A stretch of 59,604 nucleotides of DNA from positions 1-59,604 of the forward strand of contig JADMKE010000022.1 in NCBI GenBank assembly GCA_018780035.1, read 5' to 3'. The notes under the pieces were generated by a model. That model was not told the DNA's origin, ran no database searches, and worked only from the letters and a program-made list of their open reading frames with translations. Source of the DNA: Candidatus Sericytochromatia bacterium. Its GTDB lineage: Bacteria > Cyanobacteriota > Sericytochromatia > UBA7694. Below, piece after piece: positions 1 through 9,594 of this stretch; positions within the stretch are counted from its first letter, which is position 1, and every line of letters starts with the position of its first letter. The translations under genes were made by a program, and so were the position numbers.

Positions 1-2
1 TT

Positions 3-161
3 TCCAGAGAGAATCTGGCCGCATCTGAATCGCGCATTCGCGATGCAGATATTGCAGCCGAAACGGCCAATTTGACCCGTGCGCAAATTTTGGTTCAGGC
101 TGGCACCTCTGTGTTGACCCAGGCCAATATTGCACCCCAGTCTGCTTTGAATCTACTCTAA
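3..161 (+). CDS. Flagellin, C-terminal fragment (5' end outside window)
   Basis: Open from the left edge in frame 3 and ending in TAA at 159-161; about 52 residues are visible. The segment [20 protein letters not shown] followed by an [18 protein letters not shown] helix is the conserved C-terminal D0 helix of bacterial flagellins, which packs inside the filament and is needed for export and polymerisation. The N-terminal half and the variable middle lie outside the window, so length and glycosylation state cannot be judged. A strong terminator follows at once. The organism is therefore expected to be flagellated. Confidence 0.93.
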   Translation, partial: SRENLAASESRIRDADIAAETANLTRAQILVQAGTSVLTQANIAPQSALNLL

Positions 162-183
162 AGCTTGATTTGAAACGAACGTT

Positions 184-223
184 AACCCCCTGGCAATTTT
201 CTGATTTTGCCCAGGGGGTTTTT
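184..223 (+). terminator. Rho-independent terminator after flagellin
   Basis: Arms AACCCCCTGG (184-193) and CCAGGGGGTT (211-220) form a perfect 10-bp GC-rich stem with a 17-nt loop, followed by a T run. It lies 23 nt after the flagellin stop and isolates that gene from the ABC ATPase. The same ten-base arms recur at 37221-37240. Confidence 0.9.
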
Positions 224-246
224 GCTAGGGCCCCTCTTTTGTCCTG

Positions 247-255
247 TGGTATGTT
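247..255 (+). promoter_or_regulatory. Extended -10 promoter of the ABC ATPase gene
   Basis: TGG-TATGTT reads as an extended -10 element (TGn + hexamer). Its end lies 6 nt before the ATG at 262, so the predicted transcription start falls at or next to the A of the start codon. No Shine-Dalgarno sequence is visible. The message may be leaderless. Confidence 0.45.
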
Positions 256-261
256 AAAAAT

Positions 262-972
262 ATGGACAATCATTTCGCATCCTCTGCCTCTGTGCAGTTT
301 AAAAATGTCTCAATGGGTTATACCGAAGGCGGTCAGAAAAAACAGGTTCTGAATCAGGTTTCCACCCTCTTTCCGGCTGCTGAGTTGACGGTTTTGCTCG
401 GTCCCAGTGGTTCGGGTAAAAGTACCTTGCTCAATTTAATTGGGGGCTTAGACACCCCTGAACAGGGTGAGATTTGGTGCGGAGAAACCTGTCTGAGTCA
501 ATTAACTGAACGACAGCGCACCCTGTTTCGCCGCCAGCACATGGGGATTGTCTTTCAGTTTTTTAATTTAATCCCCACGCTTACGGTTTTGGAGAATGTG
601 GTTTTACCTTCTCAATTATTGGGCAAAGCCCATTTTGAACGCGCCCATCTGCTGCTGGAACAGGTGGGCCTCAAGGGGCGTGAGCACGCTTCCCCAGATC
701 GTTTATCGGGGGGGGAGCAGCAAAGGGTGGCCCTGGCCCGTGCCCTGGTGCATGACCCACTCTTGATTCTGGCCGATGAACCCACTGGCAATTTGGATCA
801 AAAAAATGGAGAGACGGTCATGGCGCTTTTGTTGGAATTGACACAAAAATCCCAAAAGACCTTGATCGTGGTCACCCACAATCCTGCGTTTGCGCGTCTG
901 AGTGATTCGGTTTTTCAGCTGGAATTGGGACAGTTGGCAAAAACCTCAACTACTCACACATTTTTGGATTGA
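262..972 (+). CDS. ABC transporter ATP-binding protein, LolD/MacB/FtsE type
   Basis: 236 residues, a normal stand-alone ATPase length. Walker [10 protein letters not shown] (47-55), Q-loop in [17 protein letters not shown] (~98), signature LSGGEQQ (148-154), Walker [13 protein letters not shown] (~168-179) and switch His in VVTHNPA are all intact. The EPTGNLD and [11 protein letters not shown] wording is typical of the LolD/MacB/FtsE group, which power membrane proteins acting on lipoproteins, efflux or division rather than solute import. No permease is adjacent: flagellin is upstream, and a regulator converges and overlaps its 3' end by 23 bp. It is an orphan ATPase whose partner must lie elsewhere. 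No ribosome binding site is seen; an extended -10 lies directly upstream. Confidence 0.9.
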   Translation: MDNHFASSASVQFKNVSMGYTEGGQKKQVLNQVSTLFPAAELTVLLGPSGSGKSTLLNLIGGLDTPEQGEIWCGETCLSQLTERQRTLFRRQHMGIVFQFFNLIPTLTVLENVVLPSQLLGKAHFERAHLLLEQVGLKGREHASPDRLSGGEQQRVALARALVHDPLLILADEPTGNLDQKNGETVMALLLELTQKSQKTLIVVTHNPAFARLSDSVFQLELGQLAKTSTTHTFLD

Positions 973-1687
973 AATAATAACCCACTCCACGGCTTGTCAT
1001 GATAAATTGTTCTGCATACGGAAATACCTGTTTGAGTTTGGAGCGTATTTGACGAATGTGGCTGTCAATAATTCGGTCGGTGACGTCATCTTCAGGTAAC
1101 CATATTTGGTCGATTATCTTTTGGCGTGTTATCACTTCTTGGGGATAAGAGGCCAAGAAATACAAGATTTCAAATTCAGTTTTTGTCAGGTTGACTTTTT
1201 GTTGTTTTAAGTAGACCTCTCTTGATTTGCTGATGAGTTTTAAACACCCAAATTCAAGAAGCAAATTTTGAGTGTTGTGAGGCAATTCACTTTTGTCTTT
1301 CTTAACGGGAGGGCGATTTAATACTTTGCGAATTCTTGCCAGCAATTCTCCCGCTTTGAAGGGTTTGATAATATAATCTTCAGCCCCCAACTGAAGACTT
1401 AAAACAATATCTACCTCTATTTGATGCGCGCTGAGAAAAATACAGGGTATCTCAGGCTTTCGGGCTTTAATGGTGCGAAACAATTCTAAGCCAAAAATAT
1501 CGGGTAAGTGCATATCAATTAAGACCAGATTAAATACCTGCTCTTCAAGTTTTTTTAAGGCAGTGCTCCCATTTTTGGCACATTGAACATGCAGACACTC
1601 TGATTCTAAAACCATTTTGATGCACTCCAAAAGGGATGGGTCATCTTCAATCACCAAAATAGAGTGACCTGTCTGTGAAAATGGCAT
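950..1687 (-). CDS. OmpR/PhoB-family response regulator
   Basis: 245 residues from ATG 1687, chosen because AGGTG lies just upstream; a TTG at 1735 would add 16 residues but has no ribosome binding site. The N-terminal receiver domain starts with the acidic pair in LVIEDDPS, has phospho-acceptor Asp58 (LVLIDMHLPD) and Lys in DYIIKPF. The C-terminal winged helix (~140-245) contains the LTKTEFEILYFLA and IRQIRSKL segments and ends with a RGVGYYF wing. It should bind DNA and activate or repress promoters once phosphorylated. No cognate kinase is adjacent. Its 3' end overlaps the ABC ATPase gene by 23 bp tail to tail. Confidence 0.92.
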   Translation of the reverse strand: MPFSQTGHSILVIEDDPSLLECIKMVLESECLHVQCAKNGSTALKKLEEQVFNLVLIDMHLPDIFGLELFRTIKARKPEIPCIFLSAHQIEVDIVLSLQLGAEDYIIKPFKAGELLARIRKVLNRPPVKKDKSELPHNTQNLLLEFGCLKLISKSREVYLKQQKVNLTKTEFEILYFLASYPQEVITRQKIIDQIWLPEDDVTDRIIDSHIRQIRSKLKQVFPYAEQFIMTSRGVGYYFNPKMCE

Positions 1688-1861
1688 GTTCACCTGTTTA
1701 GCCTGGGTTCGTATTTTAAATATATCATAGTGCAATAAAACTCATTTTTTGATCAACATCAGTTTTTTTGCTTGCCCATTCATTTTTTTGAGGCCAAAAA
1801 TATGCTAGAAAGAGGAGTATACAGTAAACAACATTCAGACATGTTTGGAAAGGGATTTTAA

Positions 1862-2563
1862 TTGGTTTTTCTCCACTATCACATTTTATTAATCGAAGAT
1901 GATTCTTCCTTTGCTATGGCTGTATCCGAACTGCTTCGCTCTGAAAATTATTTGGTCAGTGCGGCAACAAATGGTGCTGAAGCAATTGAACTTATAGAGA
2001 AAGATCTCCCCCATTTGATTATTTCAGATATTTCTTTGCCCGATATCAATGGCTTGCAATTATTAAAATATTTACAGAAACATCTAAATCATGTTCCGCC
2101 CTATTTGTTTTTAACGGGCAAAGCTCAAGAGTTGGATATTGTTCTGGGTTTAGAATACGGCGCAGATGACTACATTACCAAACCTTTTCAACCGTCAATT
2201 TTCCTGGCCCGAGTTGAAAAAATCCTCCATCGGCACTATCCACAGACAGAGCAGAGAGAGGCATTTCAATACCAATTGATGGGTCTTAAGCTTAATGCTG
2301 ATAAACGCCAAGCTTTTTTCCACGACCATCATTTGGATCTCAAGCGCCATGAGTTTGAGCTGTTGTTGTATTTGCTTCAGCACCCCAAGCAAATTTTTTC
2401 ACGTGGACAGTTATTAAAACGGATTTGGGAGACAGAAAGTGAAATCTCACCCCGGAATATTGATGGCATTGTTGTCTCTTTGCGTAAAAAAATCTCACAG
2501 GCGGGGGGAGCCGCAGACCTAATTGAAACGGTGCGTGGTTTAGGATACCGGCTCAAAAATTAA
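1862..2563 (+). CDS. OmpR/PhoB-family response regulator (TTG start)
   Basis: 233 residues. A TTG start at 1862 is supported by GGAAAGGGA at 1847-1855, six bases upstream; no ATG is available before the receiver domain. Receiver domain 7-120: acidic pair in LLIEDDSS, phospho-acceptor Asp56 (IISDISLPD), Lys in DYITKPF. Winged-helix domain ~130-233 ends in ETVRGLGYRLKN, the classic OmpR-type wing. It is transcribed divergently from the 950-1687 regulator; the two are similar in layout and may be old paralogues. The stop codon sits in a TTAA tetramer shared with the converging REC-GGDEF gene. Confidence 0.92.
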   Translation: MVFLHYHILLIEDDSSFAMAVSELLRSENYLVSAATNGAEAIELIEKDLPHLIISDISLPDINGLQLLKYLQKHLNHVPPYLFLTGKAQELDIVLGLEYGADDYITKPFQPSIFLARVEKILHRHYPQTEQREAFQYQLMGLKLNADKRQAFFHDHHLDLKRHEFELLLYLLQHPKQIFSRGQLLKRIWETESEISPRNIDGIVVSLRKKISQAGGAADLIETVRGLGYRLKN

Positions 2564-3468
2564 AGCACAAATTGGCATTGGTTTCCGCCTAAATTTTGTG
2601 CCTGTTTACAAGCTTGGCTGGCTGACTCTAAAAGCTCATTCAGATGTGAACTGTTGTGAGGACACAGGGCAATTCCCGCACTGAGGCCAAAACTCAAATT
2701 GTATTTGAGAATTTGAAAGGAGGGTTGGACTTGGGGTTTCAGAATCTCATATGTTTGGATCAGATTTTGTGGATTGCTGATCGACAATAACAGCACAAAC
2801 TGGTTCAAACCCAAATAATATAGATTTTTTTGGCTCGGATGAAAATAAGGTGTTAAACGATTGGTGAACGCTTTCATTAAAATGCGTCCCAATGCGGCTT
2901 GTTGGGCTGCTGGGCTGGAATCAAACTGATCCAATTGAAAATAAATCAGGGCCAGGTGTTTGCTCTTTCTGCTTATTTCCCAAAAATGCTGCTCAAGGGC
3001 TGCGTTATTGGGCAAATCCGTTGTCTCATCAAAATAGGCCAATTTTTCGATTTGTTTTTCTTTTGCATATATTTTATTGTCCAGCAGCATTTTGAGGTGC
3101 TGTGTTTTGAGCAAGCGGCTTTGAACTGCGCCCCAGAGTTCTTGAAAGGTAAACGGTTTGGTTAAATAATCATCCGCCCCGAGATCCATGCCCTCCCGCA
3201 TCTGGCGGCGGGCTGACATACCTGTTAAAAAGACAAATGGTGTGGTCGCCAATTCAGGGCTTTTTCTCAATTCCTGTAAAAACTCGTAGCCGTTCATTTC
3301 GGGCATTTCTACATCACAGAGAATCAAATCCGGTTGATAAGAATGCACACATTCCATGGCCACTCTGCCATTGGGGGCGGTGGTGACCTCAAAATCTTGA
3401 TCACGCAAAAATTCTGTTACCAATTGCAGGATATGATACTCGTCGTCAATCGCCAATACTTTTGGCAT
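2560..3468 (-). CDS. Receiver domain fused to a degenerate GGDEF domain
   Basis: 302 residues; GAGGAG sits about 9 nt before the ATG. The receiver domain (1-120) is intact: Asp52 in LILCDVEMPEMNG and Lys in DYLTKPF. A linker helix leads into a diguanylate-cyclase-like domain (~140-302): LAYFDETTDLPN matches the opening of GGDEF domains and LSAGIALCP plus the C-terminal helix match its end. The active-site loop reads LGLNQF (219-224) where GGDEF/GGEEF is required, so the metal- and GTP-binding residues are lost. It should be catalytically dead and may act as a phosphorylation-controlled scaffold or c-di-GMP/GTP sensor. The stop overlaps that of the facing regulator by 4 bp (TTAA). Confidence 0.88.
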   Translation of the reverse strand: MPKVLAIDDEYHILQLVTEFLRDQDFEVTTAPNGRVAMECVHSYQPDLILCDVEMPEMNGYEFLQELRKSPELATTPFVFLTGMSARRQMREGMDLGADDYLTKPFTFQELWGAVQSRLLKTQHLKMLLDNKIYAKEKQIEKLAYFDETTDLPNNAALEQHFWEISRKSKHLALIYFQLDQFDSSPAAQQAALGRILMKAFTNRLTPYFHPSQKNLYYLGLNQFVLLLSISNPQNLIQTYEILKPQVQPSFQILKYNLSFGLSAGIALCPHNSSHLNELLESASQACKQAQNLGGNQCQFVL

Positions 3469-3648
3469 TTCTTACTGCTCCTCTCGTCTTAATACTTGCT
3501 TCCAATCCAAGTTTAAAAGATTTCTGTGTAGAGAAAATGAATTTATCATTTACAATCTCCATCTAAAATTCATATTTCTCATACAATTGAGTATTAATAT
3601 AGGATTGGAAAGTTATTTGTTTGATGATGTAGAGAGAGCTTGCTAAGG

Positions 3649-6606
3649 ATGTTTTCTGTGAATGATTCAAATCCTATTTTAAATAAATTAACCAAATTTT
3701 CCAGGGGCGAACTGGAAGTTTCTGCTTTGCTCCAGGATCCCGATTTGGGAGCTGTATTAACAGAGTTACACAAAGAGTTAATGTATCCTTCTTCTCTTTC
3801 TTCTCAACTTGATTTACCGCCCTTTGGGCTCTTAAAGGCCTTAAATCACAGTCCTTTGGCGATTATGATCACCGATCCCCAAGCCCAAATTCAATATATG
3901 AATCCCCAATGTGAAAAGTTAACGGGTTATCCGCAAAAAGAGCTATTGGGTAAAACGCCCCGAATTTTTAAATCTGGAAAAACACCTGAAGCGTCTTATA
4001 AAGAGATGTGGAAGACCCTTTCTAAGGGACAGAGCTGGTTTGGGGAATTGTTAAACCGCCGTAAAAATGGCAGTTTTTACTGGGAGTGGATCTCCATTGC
4101 TCCTGTCTTAAATGCCCAAGGAGAAGTGGTGCAATATGTGGCGATTAAACAAGATATCACGCAACGAAAATTGGCGGAGTCGGAACTCAAATACCAATCA
4201 ACTTTATTAGATAGTTTGGCTGATGCTGTACTTTCAACAGATATGGAGATGACCATTCTCAGTTGGAATCGGGCTGCCGAGCATTTTTATGGCTGGAATG
4301 AGTCGGAGGCCATTGGTCAGAATTGGTTGAAGATCCAACCGGCCTGCATTTTTGAGGGTTCCTCGCGGGACGAGACTTTGCAACAAGTCCTGCTGACGGG
4401 CTCTTGGAGTGGCCGAGTTACCCAGCACCATGCTCTGGGGCATGAATTGCCAGTTTTTGTAATCTGTTCTTTGGTGCGTAACGCTCAAGACGAGCCTGCT
4501 GGCCTGGTGATTGTCAATCGTGATCTGAGCCAGCATCAGGCTTTGCAAAAATCATTGCAAGAGAGCGAAGCCCGTTTTAAACAGGTGGCAGATCATTTAG
4601 AAGAGGGCATTTGGAGTATTAATCCCAGTACACTCAGCTTAGAATATATGAGTCCGTCTTTGGCTCGTATGGCCGGTTTATCTTATCAGGCTCTATTGGC
4701 AGCACCCGGACTTTGGCAAAAATTTATTCATCCAGAGGATTTAAACAACTATTTCCATTTTTTGCAGGTTTTAAATTTAGGCGACTCTCCCACTCAGTCC
4801 CGAGTGTCGGAGATTGAGTATCGATTTATTACCCCAGAGGGTCAGGAAAAGTGGTTTTCTTCACGGATCTATGGGGGAGGAGACTCTTCTCAGCGACTTT
4901 TTTGGGGGATTACCCAAGATATTACCCTGCGCAAACGGGTGCAAGACGAAATTGTTCGTTCCGAACAATTTGCTTACGGAATTTTGGGAGCTTTGTCTGC
5001 CAATATCTGTGTTTTAGACAAAGCGGGAAGTATTATTGCCGCCAATGAGGCTTGGAATTGTTTCTCCGCTGAAAACAAGGGTGAGAATGACTACCTGGGT
5101 TGGAATTATTTGGATCTGTGTAAACAGGTCCGAGGGAATGAACGTGAACAATCTCTGATTGTTGCGGCAGGAATTGAGCAGATTTTATCAGGGGAAGAGA
5201 CCGTGTTCTCAATTGAATACCCCTGCCACAGCCCAGAAGAACAGCGTTGGTATGAGTTAAAGGCCAACCGGATTGAAGGGGATATTGAGGGCCGGGTCGT
5301 GATTTTTCATCAGAATATTACTGCCCAGAAAAGATCCCAGGAGGGGCTCCGCCGCCTGAATGAACATCTCGAAGAGGAAGTGCAATTGCGAACCCAGGCA
5401 TTGAACCAGAGCTTAAAAGAATTGCGCCAAGCCAATCAACAATTGGTGCAGGCCAATCAGATGAAAGATGCTTTTTTGGCCAATATGAGCCATGAGTTGC
5501 GGACGCCCCTGACAGGGATTTTGGGCATGGCTGATTTGCTCTACCAGGAGGTTTTGGGTCCCCTGAATCCCAAACAGTCTAAGTCATTGCAGACCCTGCG
5601 AGACAGTGGACAGCATCTTTTAACCTTGATCAATGATATTCTCGATCTCTCCAAAGTCGAGGCCGGAAAGCTCGAGTTGCACCCTGAATGGGTAGATATT
5701 GCGTTCTCTGCTCAACAGCTTTTGAGCATGGTGAAGTCGATGGCAGAAGAAAAGCAAGTCAGACTTTCTCTGCGTGTCGAACCTTTTGATTTAAAAATTT
5801 GGGCAGACCCCCGTAGTTTTAAACAAATGCTCGTGAATTTACTTAGCAATGCAATCAAGTTTACGCCCACAGGTGGGATGGTCAGTCTTGAAACGCGGAT
5901 TCAAGACAATGCGGTTATTTTGGCTGTAACGGATACAGGCATCGGCATCGCAGAACAGGATTTAATTAAATTGTTTAAACCTTTTGTCCAAATTGATAGT
6001 GGTCTGAGTCGCAAATATGCCGGAACGGGTTTGGGACTGAGTTTGGTGAAAAATTTAATTGAGGCCCATGGTGGGCTGATTCAGGTTCAAAGCCGTGTTG
6101 GGAAAGGTTCGACTTTTTCGCTTCTCTTTCCGCTGGATCCCCAAGCGAAATTACCCGTGACTGAATTATCGTTGGGATGTCACGACACTGAATTAGAAAT
6201 TACTCTCAATAAAAAAGCCATGATTTTGCTTGTGGATGATAATCCAATTAATATCGAAGTGATTCAGAGCTTTTTAGAATATGCCAATTATCACGTTGTC
6301 CCCCTCTCTTCTGGCAAAGAGGCTTTATTATGGCTTGAAACAGAAACCCCAGATTTGATTCTGATGGATATTCAAATGCCGGGTATGAGCGGTTTTGAGG
6401 TGATTGAGCAGCTTCGGAAATTTTCCCGCAATGTGATAACAACATTGCCTGTGATTGCCCTGACTTCGCTCGCGATGACAGGTGATCAAGAGAAAATTTT
6501 AAAACAGGGTTTTGACAGCTATCTCAGTAAACCTGTGGATTTTAAGGCCTTGAGACTGATGCTTGACGAATTATTGGCTCAAAGAAAAGGAGTTCTAACA
6601 GTATGA
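3649..6606 (+). CDS. Multi-PAS hybrid sensor histidine kinase
   Basis: 985 residues from ATG 3649 (GAGAGAG ten bases upstream; a TTG at 3640 is in frame). No membrane segment is visible, so it is a soluble sensor. Four PAS-like domains follow one another (~65-185, 185-305, 310-440, 445-570); the first two have the ITDPQAQIQYMN and LSWNRAAEHFYG signatures. Then come a coiled coil, a HisKA domain with the phospho-His at ~615 (NMSHELRTPL), an ATPase domain (NLLSNAIKF, DTGIGI, GTGLGLSLV) and a C-terminal receiver with Asp ~907 (LMDIQMPGMSG). The receiver tail predicts phosphorelay signalling. Its stop overlaps the FIST gene start (ATGA), arguing for a FIST-kinase pair. Confidence 0.93.
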   Translation: MFSVNDSNPILNKLTKFSRGELEVSALLQDPDLGAVLTELHKELMYPSSLSSQLDLPPFGLLKALNHSPLAIMITDPQAQIQYMNPQCEKLTGYPQKELLGKTPRIFKSGKTPEASYKEMWKTLSKGQSWFGELLNRRKNGSFYWEWISIAPVLNAQGEVVQYVAIKQDITQRKLAESELKYQSTLLDSLADAVLSTDMEMTILSWNRAAEHFYGWNESEAIGQNWLKIQPACIFEGSSRDETLQQVLLTGSWSGRVTQHHALGHELPVFVICSLVRNAQDEPAGLVIVNRDLSQHQALQKSLQESEARFKQVADHLEEGIWSINPSTLSLEYMSPSLARMAGLSYQALLAAPGLWQKFIHPEDLNNYFHFLQVLNLGDSPTQSRVSEIEYRFITPEGQEKWFSSRIYGGGDSSQRLFWGITQDITLRKRVQDEIVRSEQFAYGILGALSANICVLDKAGSIIAANEAWNCFSAENKGENDYLGWNYLDLCKQVRGNEREQSLIVAAGIEQILSGEETVFSIEYPCHSPEEQRWYELKANRIEGDIEGRVVIFHQNITAQKRSQEGLRRLNEHLEEEVQLRTQALNQSLKELRQANQQLVQANQMKDAFLANMSHELRTPLTGILGMADLLYQEVLGPLNPKQSKSLQTLRDSGQHLLTLINDILDLSKVEAGKLELHPEWVDIAFSAQQLLSMVKSMAEEKQVRLSLRVEPFDLKIWADPRSFKQMLVNLLSNAIKFTPTGGMVSLETRIQDNAVILAVTDTGIGIAEQDLIKLFKPFVQIDSGLSRKYAGTGLGLSLVKNLIEAHGGLIQVQSRVGKGSTFSLLFPLDPQAKLPVTELSLGCHDTELEITLNKKAMILLVDDNPINIEVIQSFLEYANYHVVPLSSGKEALLWLETETPDLILMDIQMPGMSGFEVIEQLRKFSRNVITTLPVIALTSLAMTGDQEKILKQGFDSYLSKPVDFKALRLMLDELLAQRKGVLTV

Positions 6607-7808
6607 AAGTGTCAGTCAGTTGGACCAACCAGCCTTTGCCTGATTTGGGTTTTGACGAGGCCTGGAAACAACTGATTCAATCGTTCTCAGATCTGCCTCA
6701 ATTGGTTTTTGTTTTTTCAACAGTGGGTTACGATATTAACCAATTAATGCCAGCTCTTTTAGAACTCCCACCTGAAGTGCAGGTCTTGGGCTGTACCTCT
6801 TGTCAGGGGGTTATGTCTCATGCTGGATTTTTATCGGCCCCTACGGGTGGTTTGGGGCTTTTGGGTTTTTCTGATCCAGAGGGAGCCATTGGTGTCGGCT
6901 TAGCAGATCTCACTCAGTCCGCTTGTGATACCGCTCGTCAGGCGCTCAAACAAGCCATTCTCGCTGCTGATCGTGAAGGAGAAAGTCCTGATCTCGTTTT
7001 TGTGTCTGCTTCTCCGGGGATTGAGGAAGAAATAATACAGGGAATTGAGTCCTTGGTTGGCAAAAATATACCCGTGATTGGGGGCAGTGCTGCAGATAAT
7101 GAGGTCAGTGGCTTATGGCAAATTTTCTCCAAAAGCCAGGTGATTTCTGAAGGGGTGATTATTGCTGTTTTTTATTGCAGTGGTAAATTACTTTTTGCTT
7201 TTCACAGTGGTTATGATCCCAGTGGCGAAAAAGCACAAATAACCCAGGCTGCTGATCGCACGCTCTATCAACTTGATGGTAAACCTGCCGCAGAGGTTTA
7301 TAATCACTGGACCAATGGTATCTTGGATTCTGTTTTAGCTCAACAGACAGGCAATATCCTCTCTCAAACCACACTTTTCCCGCTGGGTAGATGGGTTGGG
7401 CAAATTGGTGAGATTCCTTATTTTCAGCTTTCACATCCTGAGCGGGTATTAGCGGGAGGAGCCCTTCGTCTTTTCGCTGATATGGTCGAAGGGGAAGATG
7501 TCTGGTTGATGCGAGGAACCCCTGAAAGTTTAATTCAAAGGGCTGGAAATGTTGCCCGAGCAGCATTGGAAACCCAAGAGCAATTGGATGTTCATCGAAT
7601 TCGGGGGGCGTTGGTGATTTATTGTGCTGGGTGTATGCTCACGATTCAGCCTCGAATGGAAGAAGTTGTACTAAGCTTACGTCAGGCCTTGGGAGAGGTG
7701 CCTTTTTTGGGGGCATTTACCTTTGGGGAGCAGGGGTGTTTCCCCGGTGGCGAAAATAGACATGGCAATTTAATGATTTCAGTTCTGGTATTTTATGATG
7801 CCCTCTGA
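6603..7808 (+). CDS. FIST sensory domain protein
   Basis: 401 residues. The FIST_N region holds VLGCTSCQGVMS (~60-72) and VIGGSAADNE (~158), and the FIST_C half ends with a PFLGAFTFGEQG segment, the pattern of FIST N and C domains. FIST modules are predicted small-ligand (possibly amino-acid) sensors found fused to or beside kinases, cyclases and chemoreceptors. No transmembrane segment is visible, so it should act in the cytoplasm. It is translationally coupled on both sides: its ATG overlaps the upstream kinase stop by 4 bp, with GGAG about 9 nt upstream, and its end overlaps the next kinase by 14 bp. The context makes it an input module for the adjoining kinases; the ligand cannot be told from sequence. 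Confidence 0.88.
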   Translation: MKVSVSWTNQPLPDLGFDEAWKQLIQSFSDLPQLVFVFSTVGYDINQLMPALLELPPEVQVLGCTSCQGVMSHAGFLSAPTGGLGLLGFSDPEGAIGVGLADLTQSACDTARQALKQAILAADREGESPDLVFVSASPGIEEEIIQGIESLVGKNIPVIGGSAADNEVSGLWQIFSKSQVISEGVIIAVFYCSGKLLFAFHSGYDPSGEKAQITQAADRTLYQLDGKPAAEVYNHWTNGILDSVLAQQTGNILSQTTLFPLGRWVGQIGEIPYFQLSHPERVLAGGALRLFADMVEGEDVWLMRGTPESLIQRAGNVARAALETQEQLDVHRIRGALVIYCAGCMLTIQPRMEEVVLSLRQALGEVPFLGAFTFGEQGCFPGGENRHGNLMISVLVFYDAL

Positions 7809-9594
7809 AGTACCTTTAATGGAAAACGAGCGGCTGCGTGAATTACTGCTGGAATTGGAACGTGCCCGCAATTGGGAGCGCCTTTTACGACTGGAGTCTG
7901 ATACGCTTTTGGACGGATTAAAAGTATTAACCCTGAGTGAGTCATTTGAAACGACCTTTCCACGTTTATTACAGGTTTTACAGGCCGCTTTTGAGTTTGA
8001 ACAAGCCTGTGTTTTGGTTCTGAAACAAGAAGGGCATTTGGAATTGGCCGCTTTTCATACAGGATCTCAAACAGAGCTTGAATTTCCAAAACAATGGCAA
8101 GTGGGGCGTTTCTTTGAGCGCGTCTTTAATGGCAAACCCATTGCTGCTTTCGATGTTTTAGAAATTCAAGAATGGAAAGAGCACGACTCCTCTTTCTTGG
8201 CTCGGGTGGGCTCTGCGTTACACGTGCCTTTAAAAGGCCTTTCTCAAAAAGCTTTACTGATTGCCACTCATTCTCAAAAAGGTTATTTTGGTGCTCGCCA
8301 TCTCTCCTTGGCCAAACGTTTGGCTTTACTTGCTTCTCAGGCGCTTCGGCAGCAGGAAATGCGGCAGGCTTTACAAAGAATGAATCAGGAATTAGAAGTA
8401 CGTGTTTTAGAGCGCACACTTGAACTTCAAGAAGCCAATCAGTCCTTGTTAGAAGCGGCTCAACTCAAAGATGAGTTCCTTGCCAATATGAGCCATGAAT
8501 TGCGAACCCCTTTATCTGCGGTGTTGGGGATGACTGAGTTGATCTCACGCGAGGTCTTGGGGCCTTTAACTCCCAAACAGGTCAGATCTTTGTCCACGAT
8601 TCAAGAGAGTGGAAAACATCTTTTGACGCTGATCAACGATATTCTGGATTTGGCTAAAATCCAAGCAGGGAAAGTTGATTTGAATTTGGAGCCCATTTGT
8701 TTACAGGAGTTGGGGACTTCTGCTCTTAATCTGGTTCAGCAGTTGGCGGAAAACAAACGTATTCAATTGGGTTTCTCTTGCCTGCCTTTTGATTTGCAAA
8801 CCCAGCTTGATCAGACAAAAATGAAACAAGCCTTAATCAATCTACTCAGCAATGCAATTAAGTTTACCCCTGAAGAAGGTTTTGTTCATTTGACGATTGA
8901 ACAAAAATCCCCGCTTGATGAGATAATCTTGGCGGTTAAAGATACAGGAATTGGGATTTGTGAAGCAGATCAAGGTCGTCTGTTTCAGCCCTTTGTGCAA
9001 ATAGATAAAGGATTAACTCGACGATACGGAGGCACAGGGCTTGGATTGACACTGGTCAAACATATTGTCGAATTACATGGTGGAAAGGTACTTGTTTCCA
9101 GTCATCCCGGTCAAGGCAGTGTGTTTAGTTTGGTTTTGCCTATTAATCAGATAAAAAATAACAGTTTCAATCAAGATAATTTAAATTTTTCGAGTAGAGA
9201 TTCGGGTCTTTCTAATCGCCCTGTGATTTTGATTGTTGATGATCATCCCTCCAATTTAGATTTATTTAGTGAATACCTACATTTTTTAGGATATCAAACT
9301 CTATTGGCACAAAGTGGCAAAGAAGCTTTAGAAATAATGGAAAAACAAACACCCGATTTGATTCTGACAGATATTCAAATGCCTGAAATGAATGGCTTTG
9401 AATTTATTCGTATTTTGCGACAAAATGATTTTTGGCGTTATCTTCCTATTGTTGCCTTGACCTCTCTAAGTATGCCTTGGGAGAAAGAAAAAATAATTGA
9501 AAGTGGAGCAAGCTTTTATTTATGCAAACCTGTCGATTTGACGGTACTGAAACAGATCTTGACCTCTCTTCTCAAAACGAAAACAAAGTTATGA
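7795..9594 (+). CDS. GAF-like hybrid sensor histidine kinase
   Basis: 599 residues from ATG 7795; starts at 7798 or 7819 are also possible and none has a clear ribosome binding site, in keeping with coupling to the upstream FIST gene. The N-terminal region (~45-185) has GAF-like pattern. A coiled coil (~186-222) leads to HisKA with phospho-His 234 (NMSHELRTPL), the ATPase domain (NLLSNAIKF, DTGIGI, GTGLGLTLV) and a C-terminal receiver with Asp526 (LTDIQMPEMNG). From HisKA onward it closely resembles the 3649-6606 kinase (shared EVLGPL-PKQ and LLTLINDILDL blocks), so the two are paralogues with exchanged input domains. The TGA stop overlaps the next ATG (ATGA). Confidence 0.92.
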   Translation: MMPSEVPLMENERLRELLLELERARNWERLLRLESDTLLDGLKVLTLSESFETTFPRLLQVLQAAFEFEQACVLVLKQEGHLELAAFHTGSQTELEFPKQWQVGRFFERVFNGKPIAAFDVLEIQEWKEHDSSFLARVGSALHVPLKGLSQKALLIATHSQKGYFGARHLSLAKRLALLASQALRQQEMRQALQRMNQELEVRVLERTLELQEANQSLLEAAQLKDEFLANMSHELRTPLSAVLGMTELISREVLGPLTPKQVRSLSTIQESGKHLLTLINDILDLAKIQAGKVDLNLEPICLQELGTSALNLVQQLAENKRIQLGFSCLPFDLQTQLDQTKMKQALINLLSNAIKFTPEEGFVHLTIEQKSPLDEIILAVKDTGIGICEADQGRLFQPFVQIDKGLTRRYGGTGLGLTLVKHIVELHGGKVLVSSHPGQGSVFSLVLPINQIKNNSFNQDNLNFSSRDSGLSNRPVILIVDDHPSNLDLFSEYLHFLGYQTLLAQSGKEALEIMEKQTPDLILTDIQMPEMNGFEFIRILRQNDFWRYLPIVALTSLSMPWEKEKIIESGASFYLCKPVDLTVLKQILTSLLKTKTKL

